Shown in pieces: positions 1-12,084 of a stretch of DNA of 64,000 nt. Made by a program: the position numbers and the translations under genes. Source of the DNA: Rugalucina vietnamica (Eukaryota > Mollusca > Bivalvia > Lucinida > Lucinidae); NCBI GenBank assembly GCA_964017185.1, contig OZ024878.1:1084501-1148500 (forward strand), read 5' to 3'. Each line of letters begins with the position of its first letter. Positions within the stretch are counted from its first letter, which is position 1. The notes beneath the pieces are model-generated. The model searched no databases and was not told the origin of the DNA. It worked only from the letters and a program-made list of their open reading frames with translations.

Positions 1-1594
1 TAATCATACACAGGCCTCCTAGCAAAACCTATTATAAGCCTATAAAACCTGTAAAAAACTATAATTTTGTGTCAAATTAGTAAAATCCTATATAACCTTC
101 ATTTTGCCCCCAAAATGGCTAAAAACCCTATAAATTACCTATATTTTTCTACAAAAACCTATAATCTTCACAGAAAAAGCAATATGAATCATTTTAAGAC
201 CAGTATTTGTTTTCTGGTGCTTGTAAATGTTTTAAAGATGCATTGATCCGGTCGGCAAGCTACTTTTTTGTGAGAAAAAAGTCAGTATTGTTTACCAGAA
301 CTGCTCCTTTCCTGCCTCATTGCTCATTCGGTCATTATCGCTATACTTTAATCATTTTTAGATGCTTATAAAATCATAATTGGCCAGAAATATTACGAGG
401 TTGACCGTTAATACCTTGAGTTGAAGAAATGATAACGTTCTAGAGATATATTTTCAAAGCTTTTAAGAAAAAAAAATAATTTTGTTTTCATATATCTTCT
501 GCTTTGAATTCAGTAAGGCCATAGCAATAAACACTGAGTCATTCACCTGATATGAATGACTGATGATGGCATTCCGATTGGACCAATACATTGAACAGCT
601 ATTTGTGTGTTTGTTGTTCTTTGAGTTTTCCAGTCCATGCTGCCGACAGGTTCATTTTTTTTCATTTTGGTTGCAATTATCAATACACGATAATACACTT
701 TATACCGGTAAGTGGCAGTGTGGAACATGTGATTTTATACAAAACTGTGTTCCTGACCGCCGAAAAAGGCGTTTTAGATCATCACAAAAAAAGCATGTAT
801 TGGCAATCGAGAATGTACAGTTTATGTTCTACATCGTCATTTTGGCAATCCAAAATGCCATTTTAGGGCAGTGTAGATCTCTTTTTGTTTATCAGATTGG
901 TTGTTTGTGATTACCGCTAACATGGTGTGGATAAGGAAGCTCCAAGATTTGGAAGAAAGCTGCTAAAATTGTAATGGAAGTTAGAGAAAAAAAAACACCT
1001 TTGAATAACCTATATTTTTGGTGAAGACCTGTAAAAAAAACTATATTTTGGGTAAAAGGAACCTATATAAAAACCTATATTTTTCAAGTGGGCCACAAGG
1101 AGGCCTACAAATGTTTGTCGCTGAGATCTTGAAGTTTCTTTTCTCCTTTCATGTTTGTTTTTCTACATTTTATGTGATAACCAAGTGATTGCAGAACTCA
1201 AACTAAAAACACAAGAAGGAAACATTCTTTTTCGTGCATTTTATCTTGATTCTTGTTACACAGGGCTTTTTCTGACCTTTTTGGGAAATTTTTGGTACCG
1301 ATGAAATTGGGAAAAAATATTGCGGTTTTGGGATAAAATAGCATAATTTTGGGGAAAAAAGTGCAATTTTTAGCTGAATTGGGAAAGTTTACCTTTTAGA
1401 TTTGTATTTTTTGGCCAATTGGGAATGTTTCGGGTAATTTGGGAATTTTTTCAACTTATTGGGAAAAAATTTGGTACCGAAAACCGGACCCAGTTTTGTG
1501 TAGAGAAAAAGTCCCTGTACGAAATTGTCCAACAGGAACACAGCAGTATTACCACAGGAAAATGAGACCAGATTTGGAATCTGGAGCAAAATAT
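1..1594. other. AT-rich intergenic DNA, no gene recognised
   Basis: Short open frames at about 560-910 overlap in several frames and have no recognisable domain, so I treat them as chance. A short AT-rich motif (ACCTGTAAAAAA followed by CTATA) occurs in the same orientation near 46-75 and again near 1026-1085. This suggests a small repeat bounding the region. The inverted 9-mers AGGCCTCCT (12-20) and AGGAGGCCT (1098-1106) also frame it, but are too short to claim an element. Confidence 0.5.
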
Positions 1595-1745
1595 TTAAAT
1601 TAGCAGGAATCCTGCCAGGAATCTGAACCAGATTACTGGCAGGAATCCTGCCAGGAATATGAGGCAGAAATTTTGGCAGGAATCCTGCCAGGAATTTAGA
1701 GGAGATTCCTGGCAGGAATCCTGTTATGAATATGGAGCAAATTCC
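1595..1745. repeat. Cluster of near-palindromic TCCTGCCAGGAAT motifs
   Basis: The motif GGAATCCTGCCAGGAAT and its inverse recur about five times within 150 bp. One more copy lies near 2273-2290. Each is close to an inverted repeat of TTCC and GGAA, so neighbouring copies could pair. The open frame read across it on the minus strand (1389-1808) is repetitive (IPGRIPA-like) and is only the translation of the repeat. Confidence 0.6.
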
Positions 1746-2295
1746 TGCTATATGCCTGCATAGAAATGACCTCTTTGAAAACACATGCATATGAAAGTTT
1801 TTGAACAAAGGAAATGTAAGGGGCTAGTGTATCTTATATCCATAGATGCAGCCATTATATTTTGTTATAAAAATGCTTGTATCACTGAGTACTACTAGTA
1901 ATGATAAATGTCATTTTCAATGACAATGCATAGAAACTTCCTTTGAAATAGACTGATTGTACATGATCAGAGGTGGGTGGGGAATATTTTGAAAACAAAA
2001 AGCTAAAGAATAGTTAATTTGCTCACAAAGAACAATGCATAAATAGAATGGAAGAAAAACATACCTCACTTTTCCTAAAAAGTGTTCCTCATTTATTTTC
2101 ACCAAATTTGAAAGCAAGCAAAGTATCAGTATCAAACAAATAGAATAATGACTATCTTGTTTAAAAAGCCCAACCTCATGGCTTCGGCTTCCTATTGTGT
2201 TGCAAAGTTTTACCACCTAATTGTTTACACATTTATGAAAGACAGATTTAGGTCGGCAGTATTTTTGTCAAGCAGGAATCCTACCAGGAATTTTT
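1746..2295. other. Unique AT-rich DNA, nothing recognised
   Basis: Apart from one stray copy of the preceding palindromic motif at about 2273-2290, I see no gene, RNA or repeat. The 99-codon minus-strand frame at 1917-2216 has no recognisable domain. Confidence 0.5.
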
Positions 2296-4451
2296 AGCTC
2301 ACCTGAGCCGAAGGCTCACAAGGTGAGCTTATAGGATGGCCATGATCCGTCGTCCGTCCGTCGTCCGTCGTCCGTCCGTCGTCGTCGTCGTCGTCCACAA
2401 TTTCAAAGATCTTCTTCTCTGAAACCGCTTGGCCGATCTAGTTGAAATTTTATGTGGAGCCTCCTTGGGTAGTGGCATTTCAAGTTTGATCGCGAAAGCC
2501 AGGTCACCTGACCAAGATGGCCGCCACGCCCATATATGGTAAAAACCCTTCAAAAATCTTCTTCTCCAGAACCGGTGGGCCGATTTCCACGAAACTTGGT
2601 ATGTAGCATCAGGGACTTCAGCCCATCATAGTTTGATAAAATGATGACCCTTGGATGACCTTGACCTATTTTACGGCAAGGTCAAATTTGGAAACATAGG
2701 CTTTAACATGGGAAAAAGTGAAAACTATGGATTTTTTGAAAACTATTGCAGCCTGAGGCCTGAAAAGTGGTAGATGCAAACAACTAATGGAGTAGATGAA
2801 GTTATGTGATTAATTTAGGTCAAGGTCATCTCTTGACCTTGGCCAGTCTGTCGTCCATTCACACTTTTCAAAGATCTTCTTCTCTGAAACTGCTGGGCCA
2901 ATCAAAGTGAAATTTTATGTGGAGCATCCATGGGTAGGGGAGACGAAAGTTTGATCGCGAAATCCAGGTCACATGACCAAGATGGCTGCCACGCTCATAT
3001 ATGGTAAAAACCACTCAAAAATCTTCTTCTCCAGAACCGGCAGGCCAATTTTCATGAAACTTGGTATGTAGCATTTGGGACTCCAGCCCATCATAGTTTG
3101 ATAAAATGATGACCCTAGGATGACCTTGACCTAATTTACGGCAAGGTCAATTTTGGAAACATAGGCTTTTACATGGGAAAAAGTGAAAACTATGGATTTT
3201 TTGAAAACTATTGCAGCCTGAGGCCTGAAAAGTGGTAGATGCAAACAACTAATGGAGTAGATGAAGTTATGTGATTAATTTAGGTCAAGGTCATCTCTTG
3301 ACCTTGGCCTGTCTGTCGTCCATTCACACTTTTCAAAGATCTTCTTCTCTGAAACTGCTGGGCCAATCAAAGTGAAATTTTATGTGGAGCATCCATGGGT
3401 AGGGGAGACGAAAGTTTGATCGCGAAATCCAGGTCACATGACCAAGATGGCTGCCACGCTCATATATGGTAAAAACCACTCAAAAATCTTCTTCTCCAGA
3501 ACCTGTGGGCCGATTTCCACAAGGTATGTAGCATCGGGGACTTCAGCCCATCATAGTTTGATAAAATGATGACCCTTGGATGACCTTGACCTAATTTACG
3601 GCAAGGTCAAATTTGGAAACATAGGCTTTTACATGGGAAAAAGTGAAAACTATGGATTTTTTGAAAACTATTGCAGCCTGATGCCTGAAAAGTGGTAGAT
3701 GCAAACAACTAATGGAGTAGATGAAGGTATGTGATTAATGTAGGTCAAGGTCATCTCTTGACCTTGGCCAGTCTGTCGTCCATACAAACTTTTCAAAGAT
3801 CTTCTTCTCTGAAACTGCTGGGCCAATCAAAGTGAAATTTTATGTGGAGCATCCATGGGTAGGGGAGACGAAAGTTTGATCGCGAAATCCAGGTCACATT
3901 ACCAAGATGGCCGCCACGCCAATATATGGTAAAAACCACTCAAAAATTTTCTTCTCCAGAACCGGCAGGCCAATTTTCGCGAAACTTGGTATGTAGCATT
4001 TGGGACTCCAGCCCATCCTAGTTTGATCAAATGATGACCATAGGATGACCTTGACCTATTTTACGGCAAGGTCAATTTTGGAAACATAGGCTTTTACATG
4101 GGAAAAGGCGGAAACAATGGATATTTTGGAAACTGTTGCAGTCTGAGACCTGGAAGTTGCTAGATGCAGACAACCAATGGAGTCAATGAAGGTAAGTAAT
4201 TAATGAAGGCCAAGGTCATTTCTTGACCTTGACCCAAAGTCATTTAAATATCAAAATTAAAATTGTGGTTTTCTCATAAATCACTGGGTTTGGAAACTAT
4301 TGCAGCCTGAGACCTGAAACTTTGCAGATGCAGACAACTTATGAATTCAATAATGGTGTGTGAGTATTCAAGGCCAAGGTCATTTCATGATGACTTAATA
4401 CTGCAGGATCAGGCTTCAGGTGAGCGTTCTAAGGACCAATGGTCCTCTGGT
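2296..4451 (+). repeat. Hairpin-capped tandem-repeat element, family A, copy 1
   Basis: The left cap at 2296-2329 is a hairpin. Its outer arms are AGCTCACCT and AGGTGAGCT, and its inner arms GAGCC and GGCTC around GAA. The right end has CAGGTGAGC (4417-4425) followed by a second hairpin GGACCAATGGTCC (4433-4445). The outer arms of the two ends are inverted copies of each other. The core is about four tandem units: the anchor TTTCAAAGATCTTCTTCTC starts at 2401, 2866, 3331 and 3791, giving periods of 465, 465 and 460 bp. Each unit carries TGACCTTGACCT and its inverse AGGTCAAGGTCA. There is no coding capacity. The architecture (fixed ends, tandem core, adjacent microsatellite) resembles the non-autonomous pearl/Helitron-type repeats known from bivalves, but the class is not proven. 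Confidence 0.8.
2347..2396 (+). repeat. CGTCCGT/CGT microsatellite beside the left hairpin
   Basis: A run of CGTCCGTC and CGT units sits between the left cap and the first 465-bp unit. Comparable ACGG/ACGC-type tracts sit next to the caps of the elements at 15839-15883, 20905-20925 and 40585-40610, so the tract belongs to the element. Confidence 0.75.
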
Positions 4452-5268
4452 GTTTATTTTCCAAGTGGAAAAGAGAAAAATTCCACGTGGAAAATGCAAG
4501 CATCTCACTGTCCTGTTAGGAATCAGGCTGAAAATCAGATTCCACACTGACTCCTGTCTTTGTCCAACTGGACTACCAGTGGAATCCTGTTGAGTTTTTC
4601 GTAAAGGTCCTGTTGTATGTAAGAAAATGCCATGTTTGGAGTGTAATTGCTTTTTGGAGAACTTTGATTCTCCTTGAGGTTGCATCCAATGTTGTTAGAG
4701 TTTGAAGTTTTCTCTGATCGGTGGACATGTTGCCTGACACTAGTGTTGTTTGATTATGGGATTTTCATAATCGATCATCGAAAAAAATCAGATATGACTT
4801 TTCAGTCAATCATCGATTATAATTGAAATTTGAAAGGTTATAGTGCTCTTGATACCAAGACTTTAATAAGGAATTTGTTAGCTTGTTTGGTTTAGTTGCA
4901 GAAATATATATATCTCTGAAAATACAAAGTTTTGTCACATTTAGCTTTACTGTATTAATCTTGTCATGAAATGCTTATTATAGGACAGATGCAAGGGAAG
5001 ATTTCAATGTCATTAACTTATTGCAATGACTTGATACATGTATCAAAACTGTTTGGAAATGAACTCAGAAGCAGGCTAGATGTCATTTTCTGACTAAAAT
5101 CTTTGATAAAAGACAAACTATGTCAGCTTAACATGACCCATATGACAAAAGCATTCTCGATCATAACAAACCAATGATTATCAATATAAATTGATCATTG
5201 TTACTACCTGACACACCTAGTACATGTATTTAGCTTTAGTCTAGATGCTTGATATTGTAAAACTATTT
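4452..5268. other. AT-rich DNA, nothing recognised
   Basis: No convincing coding frame or repeat. The short frames that run over 4341-4685 straddle the end of the preceding repeat and look fortuitous. Confidence 0.5.
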
Positions 5269-5416
5269 ACCATATTTGTTCTAATTAGCGCACACTGTAC
5301 TAAACTTTTAAAAATAGTGTTCCATCATTTAAGGCTATTTTTTTAACAACATTTTTTAAACGACCAGGGTGTGCGCTTATATTCATGAGCATGTGCACTA
5401 ATGAGAAGTTATGGTA
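5269..5416. mobile_element. MITE with TTCTAATTAGCGCACA-type inverted ends
   Basis: The left end reads TACCATA..TTCTAATTAGCGCACA. The right end, reverse complemented, reads TACCATAACTTCTCATTAG followed by TGCACA. The 148-bp body has no coding capacity. A second member starts immediately to the right and a degenerate one lies at 7953-8293. The superfamily is unknown. Confidence 0.65.
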
Positions 5417-6541
5417 TACCATATTCGTTCTAATTAGCACACAGTGCGCTGAACTTTTCAAAATGACTATAAGTTAAGGTAACAAAATATCATTCTAATT
5501 AGCGCACACTACCAATGAAAATAACATATCAAAATGCTAAAATAACCATGTAAAATCTATCAATTTTGATGTCATTATGATTTAAATTTTCCAGTTGCTG
5601 TATAATTGGTGTAAAATACCATTATACTATTCGAGTAGTGTGCGCTTATGCACTTGTTTTTCGAGGGGGGACAGGACCCTTTTCTGTGATATGTGATTGG
5701 TCTTTCTTAAAGTATGTGATTTGTGAAAAAGCAAAATTTAACTTTGTGATTTGTGACAGAGGTATTTTCTGTGATGTGTGAAACACAAATTTAAATCCCT
5801 GTGATCTGTGATTTGTAAATTTTCAAGTCTGTGAATTGTGATTATCATCATTCCTTGTGATTGTAAAACCAATGGTCTAAAAGTACATTAAATTGCATCC
5901 ATGGACCTCCAGAATTATAAAATTTTCTCGGGGGAGATCCCCGCACCCCCCTTTCAACAATAAGCATACCCCATCCCATATCCTTTGCAACTTGCCACTC
6001 ATGAATTACTTTAACATTTAAGCTGTTAATATACTGACCAACACCAGAATAAAATACTGATGCATATCATATTAATTTATTAAAGTTTAAATTTATAGAG
6101 GTCTTTGTTATACTTTATAGGCAGTTAGTAAAATGATTCCATTTTCCTCTGCACCATCGTAAAAAGGCAAGAGCCTCTACCATACATGTAATGTAAGGCT
6201 AAGGTATTCTTATTTTACAAGTAACTATGAAATAATGAAATAAAATGACACATTTCCTTGATACGATTAGTTATTTTAGCAACTGAGAAGTTATATGCTG
6301 TAAATTAGTCAATAAAGTGCAAAAACATTGGCCAAATTGTTGAATTCTCTGTGATTAGGAAAATTTATTGTCTGTGATTTGTGAAGTCATCATTTAAAAA
6401 CTCTGTGATTTGTGATTTTGTGTTTTAAATCTCTGTGATCTGTGACCAGACCCCCCTCCTGACCCCCCCCCCCCCCTCTTTTTCGGAAATGACCAGGGTG
6501 TGCGCTTATTGAAGCATGTGCACTAATTAGAACGCATACAG
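5417..6541. mobile_element. Second MITE of the same family, split by an insertion
   Basis: It begins with TATTCGTTCTAATTAGCACA next to the first copy. It ends at 6541 with the inverted form (GCACTAATTAGAACGCATAC). The internal sequence GTGTGCGCTTAT recurs on both sides. The element is interrupted at 5664-6478; without that insert it would be about 310 bp. Confidence 0.6.
5664..6478. mobile_element. 815-bp insertion with 7-bp target duplication
   Basis: The insert is flanked by TTTTTCG at 5657-5663 and again at 6479-6485. Its ends are imperfect inverted repeats: a GGGGGG..CAGGA..CC block, then TGTGAT/TGTGA repeats. Both inner flanks hold many copies of TCTGTGATTTGTGA. There is no open frame for a transposase, so it is non-autonomous. 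A 7-8 bp duplication would suit an hAT-like element, but that is inference. Confidence 0.6.
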
Positions 6542-7088
6542 TATTTATAAACATGCAGTAAGTTAATGAGCAGTTCAGTGGAATGCACTATCAAAACTCT
6601 GATTTGTTGTCAGGTAAACCTGATCTTTAAAGTTTACACTGTGTATGAAAAATGTGTATGCAGGTTTTTCTCTTGTGTGTTATAACGGCTTTGTGTTGAT
6701 TTGTGCTGTACTTTCATTTCCGCCTGGTGTATGGGCTGGGATTTTAAATTTGACAGTACAATCATTGAATCTCTGTGCCTTCTGTTTTACTTTTCTCATA
6801 AGTTTATAAACTTAATAGCAGGATACGATGATGATCTGAAATATTCAATTTGTGATAAACCAGTTCTTTCAGCTGTACAAATTTATATACAAAAGAAAAC
6901 AAACAGACCACAAAAACATTGAGGTTTCAAACTTTTCCTGGGAAGCATGCCCCAAGACCAAAAGGCAATGCCTAAAGCCTGCAGCTACCCCCCCTCACAC
7001 ACACACACACACAGACACAGACACACACTGAAGCTTTGTCTAATTGCATGGATGTACCAGCATCTTTATCCTTACTAGCAGTTTATCA
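6542..7088. other. AT-rich DNA with a CA microsatellite
   Basis: A (CA)n tract lies at 6996-7029, preceded by a short C-run. The 73-codon frame at 6701-6922 has no recognisable domain. Nothing else seen. Confidence 0.6.
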
Positions 7089-7489
7089 GGCCTGAATTAA
7101 AAAAATGTTTGGTTGTCCTTTACCTACCCAACATTTTAACCTTGGGTAGGTAGGGAATTATTATATTATATTTTGCTTTCTGTAGAAAATAGAAAATTTA
7201 CTTTCAACATTTTAGTCTAGAAAGCATATTACATGTAATATAGGCAGGTATGAATTTAAAGTAATAGAATTTCACAAAGAGGGTACAGATTTTCAGGAAA
7301 AACAAATATAATTATACTGGCATTTAAAAATTTAATAAAACACAAATCATGCTAATAAAAATACATTTCAGCCTTATGAAAACAAAAATATTTTCCTCAG
7401 GAAATTGCAATATAATTTTTTGAGTAGGGGGGTAAATTGTGGGTAGGTAGGTAAAGGACAAAAAAAAAAAAAAAAAAAAAAATTCAGCC
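7089..7489. mobile_element. MITE with long inverted ends and TCA duplication
   Basis: The ends GGCCTGAATT..GTCCTTTACCTACCC (left) and its inverse GGGTAGGTAGGTAAAGGAC..AATTCAGCC (right) pair over roughly 40 bp. The right arm carries an A-run of about 22. TCA occurs on both sides (7086-7088 and 7490-7492). A 3-bp TNA-type duplication would fit a PIF/Harbinger-derived MITE. There is no coding capacity. Confidence 0.65.
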
Positions 7490-7530
7490 TCAGAATATGC
7501 ACTGTAGTATTTGCCAGATAATTAATATAC

Positions 7531-7786
7531 AGTTGAACCTGCTGAATCAGCCACCTTTATAAGAGCTCCACCTGCATAAGAGAGCCAGTCTGAAACATTT
7601 TCACTATATTTTATCTCTGCATAAGACAGCCACCTCCACAAGACAACCAGCAGCCAGTAAAATCAATCCCAAAATGCTTATAACTCTCTATAAGACAGCC
7701 ACATCGTACTTGCCTAAAGTCAAATTTCCCATTTACAAGCTGTTAATTGTAGTTATTTCTAGATTCTAATAAAACCTTAAAGAAAA

Positions 7787-7838
<52 letters not shown>
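7531..7838 (+). repeat. Short interspersed sequence ending in a 49-bp poly(A)
   Basis: An internally repetitive stretch (ATAAGAGAGCC / ATAAGACAGCCACC motifs) ends in an uninterrupted A-run at 7790-7838. The poly(A) tail suggests a retroposed sequence. No A/B box or coding frame could be identified, so the class is open. Confidence 0.45.
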
Positions 7839-7843
<5 letters not shown>

Positions 7844-7952
7844 GGAGCCATATTCAGATATTTGCACCAGGCCTTTTCAAAAATTTTTGAAGCTTCAACG
7901 TGCCAGATTCAACAATCAGCATCTGATATATGTCTTACATACCAATGGATAA

Positions 7953-8293
7953 TACAGTATTTGTTCTGTTTAGCCCACAGTGTCATTAAAATTTTAACAT
8001 TACTCAATGTTACAAAATATCATTCTAATGAGCGTACACTACAAACAAAAACAAAATACTGGCTGAAATAACCATGTCCAATATCAATGATGATGTCATT
8101 TAAGTGTTCCAATTGTAAAGAATATAGGGTTTTAACATTTAAGTTTAGGACTGAATGCTGCTAATGCAATATAATGTGTGAAATATGTGTCAAATACAAT
8201 GTACTAGTTTGCTTTTAGAAAATGAGCAGAGTTTGTACTTATTTTAGCATGTCACTGTGTGCTAATTAAAACTACATGTATGTAATACAGTAT
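7953..8293. mobile_element. Degenerate copy of the 5269 MITE family
   Basis: It starts ACAGTATTTGTTCTGTTTAG, contains ATTCTAATGAGCGTACACTA, and ends with TGTGCTAATT...TACAGTAT. These match the ends and middle of the split MITE at 5417-6541 with many substitutions. Confidence 0.5.
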
Positions 8294-8568
8294 GTAAAAA
8301 CATCCTGATAAGCTAAGTATTCACTTTTAAACGTGAGTGAAGAATGTATGTACATGTGACATGTTGACATTGTAGTTATTCAATTTATAATTCCAGAAGT
8401 ATTTGACTGCACCAGCCCCTACCCACATATTGTATGATTTTACAAGTTACATGAGGAGTGATTTTACAAATTACATGACGGGTGGACAAAATACAGTCTC
8501 AGAATCAAGATGTCGGTCCCAAATAGTATCTACTGGTATGTAGTATTTTATTCTTCTTTTTCTTTATT

Positions 8569-10053
8569 AGCTCAGCTGAGCCGAAGGCTAATAGGTGAGC
8601 TTATAGGATGGGTAGGCACCGGTTGTCCATCCGTCATCCACCATTTTCAAAGATCTTGTTCTCTGAAACCACTTGGCAAATCAAAGCCAAATTTTATATG
8701 AAGCATCAATAGGAAGTGGGAACCAAATCTTCTTCTCAGGAACTGGTGGACTAATTTCAATGAAACTTGGCATGAAGCATTGATGACTCGAGTGCTACAA
8801 TGTTTTATATAAATCATGACCCTGTGATGACCTTGACCTATTTTATGGCAAGATCAACATAGGTCGCCAGTACATTTGAATGGGGAAAACTGATAAAATG
8901 TCTTTTAAAGAGAAAATCTTGCAGGAAATGTGCTGTAGGACTGACTACCAATGATACTCAAAAAAAATTGACTTCAGAGACTCATCTGACCCCATCCCCA
9001 GGGCAATTACCATAATATTCAAAAAATCTTCTCTGAAACCGCTTGACCAATCAAAGTGAAATTTTATATGAAGCATCTATAGGAAGAGGGAACCAATGTA
9101 TATTTAAATAATGTCACATATAACCAAGTCACATATAACCAAGATGGCCACCATGCCCATATATGGTAAAGACCCTTCAAAAATCTTCTCCAGAACCCAT
9201 GAATTTATTTCAGTGAAACTTAGCTTGAAGCATCGGTGACTAAAGTACTACGATGTATACATAAATCATGACCCTGTGATGACCTTGACCTATTTTATGA
9301 AAAGGTCAACATAGGCCCCCTATGCATTTAAATGGGGAAAACTATTAAAATGTCATTTAAAGAGAAAATCTTGCGGGAAATTGGCTACAGGACTGAACAT
9401 CAGTGATTCTGAAAAAAAAAGACCCCAGGGACTCATCTGCCCCCACTCCTGGGCAATATACATATATAATTATTACCATAATTATAATTATTACCATAAT
9501 ATTAAAAAATCTTGTCCTCTGAAACTGCTTGGCCAATCAAAGCCAAATTTTATATGAAGCATCTATAGGAAGGGGGAACCAATGTGTATTTACATGTAAA
9601 TAATCTAGCCTAGGTCACATGACCAAGATGGCTGACATGCCCGTATATGGTAAAAACCATTCAAAAATCTCTTCTGGAACACATAGACTGATAATAATGA
9701 AACTACATGTAAGCATGAAGCATCGGTGACTCAAGTACTACAATGTGTATATAAATCATGACCCAGTGATGACCTTGGCCTATTTTAAGGCAAGGTCAAC
9801 ATAGGTCGCCAATGCAGTTGAAACTTGAATGTGGAAAATTGTTAAAATGTCATTTGAAGGGAATAGCTTTAAAAGAAATGGACAATTGGACAGAATTTTT
9901 ATGATTCTGAAAATAAAATTAACCCCATGGGTTCATCTGTCCCTGGCCTGGGGGCTATATACATGTATATGACCATAATAGTTAAAAGTCAAACAAATTT
10001 ATTGGTATATCCAGATCTCAGGTGAGTGTTTACAGGACCATTGGTCCTCTGGT
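8569..10053 (+). repeat. Hairpin-capped family A element, copy 2
   Basis: The left cap (8569-8602) is a mutated form of the AGCTCACCT/AGGTGAGCT hairpin. The right end has CAGGTGAG and the GGACCATTGGTCC hairpin (10035-10047). The core has three diverged units, with the TCTCTGAAAC anchor near 8661, 9029 and 9517. Each contains TGATGACCTTGACCTATTTT. It is more diverged and has smaller, irregular units than copy 1, which suggests an older insertion. Confidence 0.75.
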
Positions 10054-11389
10054 ATTATTTTGTAATATGTATAAAAATGGGCAAGGAAATGTGCATATGT
10101 TTTGCATTGATGGCCTATCTAGACGACACTGTGCAATTTGGACTCCCAATTATAATAATTTATTAAAAATGAACTAACACTGTAGTATATTTTGTTTACT
10201 GGGTAAATGAGTGTTTATATGTACTCAAGTCTTATAATGCATTTTTTTTTCTTTATTCCATCTCTTGTTTGGCTGTTGACAGTTTGAAGCATTACAAAGT
10301 ATTTGTCATTTATCATGTTTAATCTGATCCTTTTAAACTGCATTTTGTCACTGATACCATTGTGCACCTTGTGAAGTTTAGATACAACTTACAGTAAGTT
10401 CAGTAATACACCTGGACCTCTTTATAACACACTTCATTACAACATGGTTTTGGATATAACATTGATCCATGTTGGACCCCAAATAGCTAGTTTAGAATAT
10501 TTTTGCTATGTGTCTATACATTTTACTCTCGATATAACATGGATTGGATAGTTAACATGGAAATTGTGTTGGACCCCAACAATCTGACAATAGTGTTATA
10601 AAGAGGTTGTGAAGTACTTTAAATATTTTATTTCATAATCACATTACTTGCCCTTCTTTGCAACTTCCTGTTGTTTTCTTTACAGGACACAGCAGCTGTG
10701 AACACTCCCCTTAAATAACCACCATAGCACAACAGTATAGTCTAAATGAATCGTATACATGGTATGTATAATAATAGAAATGGTCAAATATACGTACTGT
10801 ATCCATCAGCAGTTTTATGAGTAGACAGTTATAGGAATGGCTGCTTTTTTGTAGAATTTTGAAACTGAATCCATCATTCTATTTTCCAACTTACATGAAT
10901 TTATTTTTTACATATATTAACTTTGCTTGTATATTGAGATACTTTAAAGTCTAAATGTTTGAAATGTTTATAATGTTTGTAGCTTGTACATATGTTATTT
11001 ATTTACAGTAAACATGACTACATTCAGCTTTACTTACGAACTACAGATTTAGAGGACAGTGTGCTAGTGATTATTTGGTTGTTAGGTAGGTTTTTAAAGA
11101 CACCTTTTCTTTATTTTAGTTAAGTGGCTGTCTTGACAATGCCCGAAAAACAGGCCAGGTAGATATCCCCACATCAAGTAATTGTCTTATGATCTTTAGA
11201 AGTGATTATGGGGTCATCAAAATCTACAGATATGGGGCCATATGAAGGGTAATTACATACTCAGTTGTATACATACTGCTTCTACTGGCTAGAAAATTCA
11301 TTTCTACAAGTGCAACAAATGCCAACAATTCAAATTGTGTCATAATGCATTCGTTTTGTGATGATGTGTTTAAAATTGATAGATAAAAT
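10054..11389. other. AT-rich DNA, no gene recognised
   Basis: Apart from the MITE at 10416-10607 I see no coding frame of note and no other repeat. Confidence 0.5.
10416..10607. mobile_element. 192-bp MITE with perfect 15-bp inverted ends
   Basis: ACCTCTTTATAACAC at 10416-10430 is exactly reverse complemented at 10593-10607 (GTGTTATAAAGAGGT). Inside, TTGGACCCCAA and ATATAACATTGAT-like motifs also recur. There is no coding capacity and no clear target duplication. Confidence 0.75.
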
Positions 11390-11611
11390 GAGCCTCGTCA
11401 AGAGAAAACCAGACTTTTAACTCAAAAACAAAGGCACAGATCAGCTGTGCAGTCTTTGCACTGCTAATTAGCATCTTTGTTTTCACTGTACAGATATTTC
11501 AATTTGTGTTCTTCTTAAATCCAAAATTTAAAGCTTATAACATTTTTCTGTGACTGTACAGGTCGGTTTGTGTCAGAATTCCTGAAGATTGGTTTTCTCT
11601 CATCAAGACTC
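11390..11611 (+). mobile_element. MITE family M, copy 1 (TSD AAAT)
   Basis: The end GAGCCTCGTCAAGAGAAAACC is matched by the inverted end GGTTTTCTCTCATC..ACTC. The element is flanked by AAAT at 11386-11389 and 11612-11615. The centre has the family's AAAACAAAGGCACAGATCAGC / CTTTGTTTTC arms. This is one of seven copies in the window, all about 220-250 bp and non-coding. Confidence 0.75.
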
Positions 11612-12084
11612 AAATATAAATCAGTTAAACATTCAAAAAGAGAAGATGGGCAGTATTTAACAAAATGGGATAGTGAACCTTTATCTATAAAGGTATTCTA
11701 TAAGTTTGTGAGGTAAAATATATGCCAGTGTGTCATGTTTGCTCTTTGTCATTCTGTTATAAACATGTATGAAATTACATTTCAGGTTGAGTGCCAGACA
11801 GAATCTGCGTATCTGGATTATTGCTGGACTGATATTATGGCACCACAAACATAATGTGAATTTTGGCTCCCTGGTTCTGAGGTTGTAAAACTTTTTTCAT
11901 GCTCAACTCGGCTGAGTATAAAATTTATTAAAGTGCTTATAAATACTGAAATAATCAAAATAAGTTAAGAATATCAAAACTTGTAATTTATCCTATTTAT
12001 AAATGTTACAATACCATCAGTTGTTGGCAATTTAACATTTATGAGCAGGATAAATTTTAGTCTCATCTGATCTGAGCATGAAAA

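Noticed and set aside
12-1106. 1.1-kb transposon bounded by AGGCCTCCT/AGGAGGCCT
   Set aside because: The inverted ends are only 9 bp, without a target duplication; the similarity of the two flanks is in direct, not inverted, orientation.
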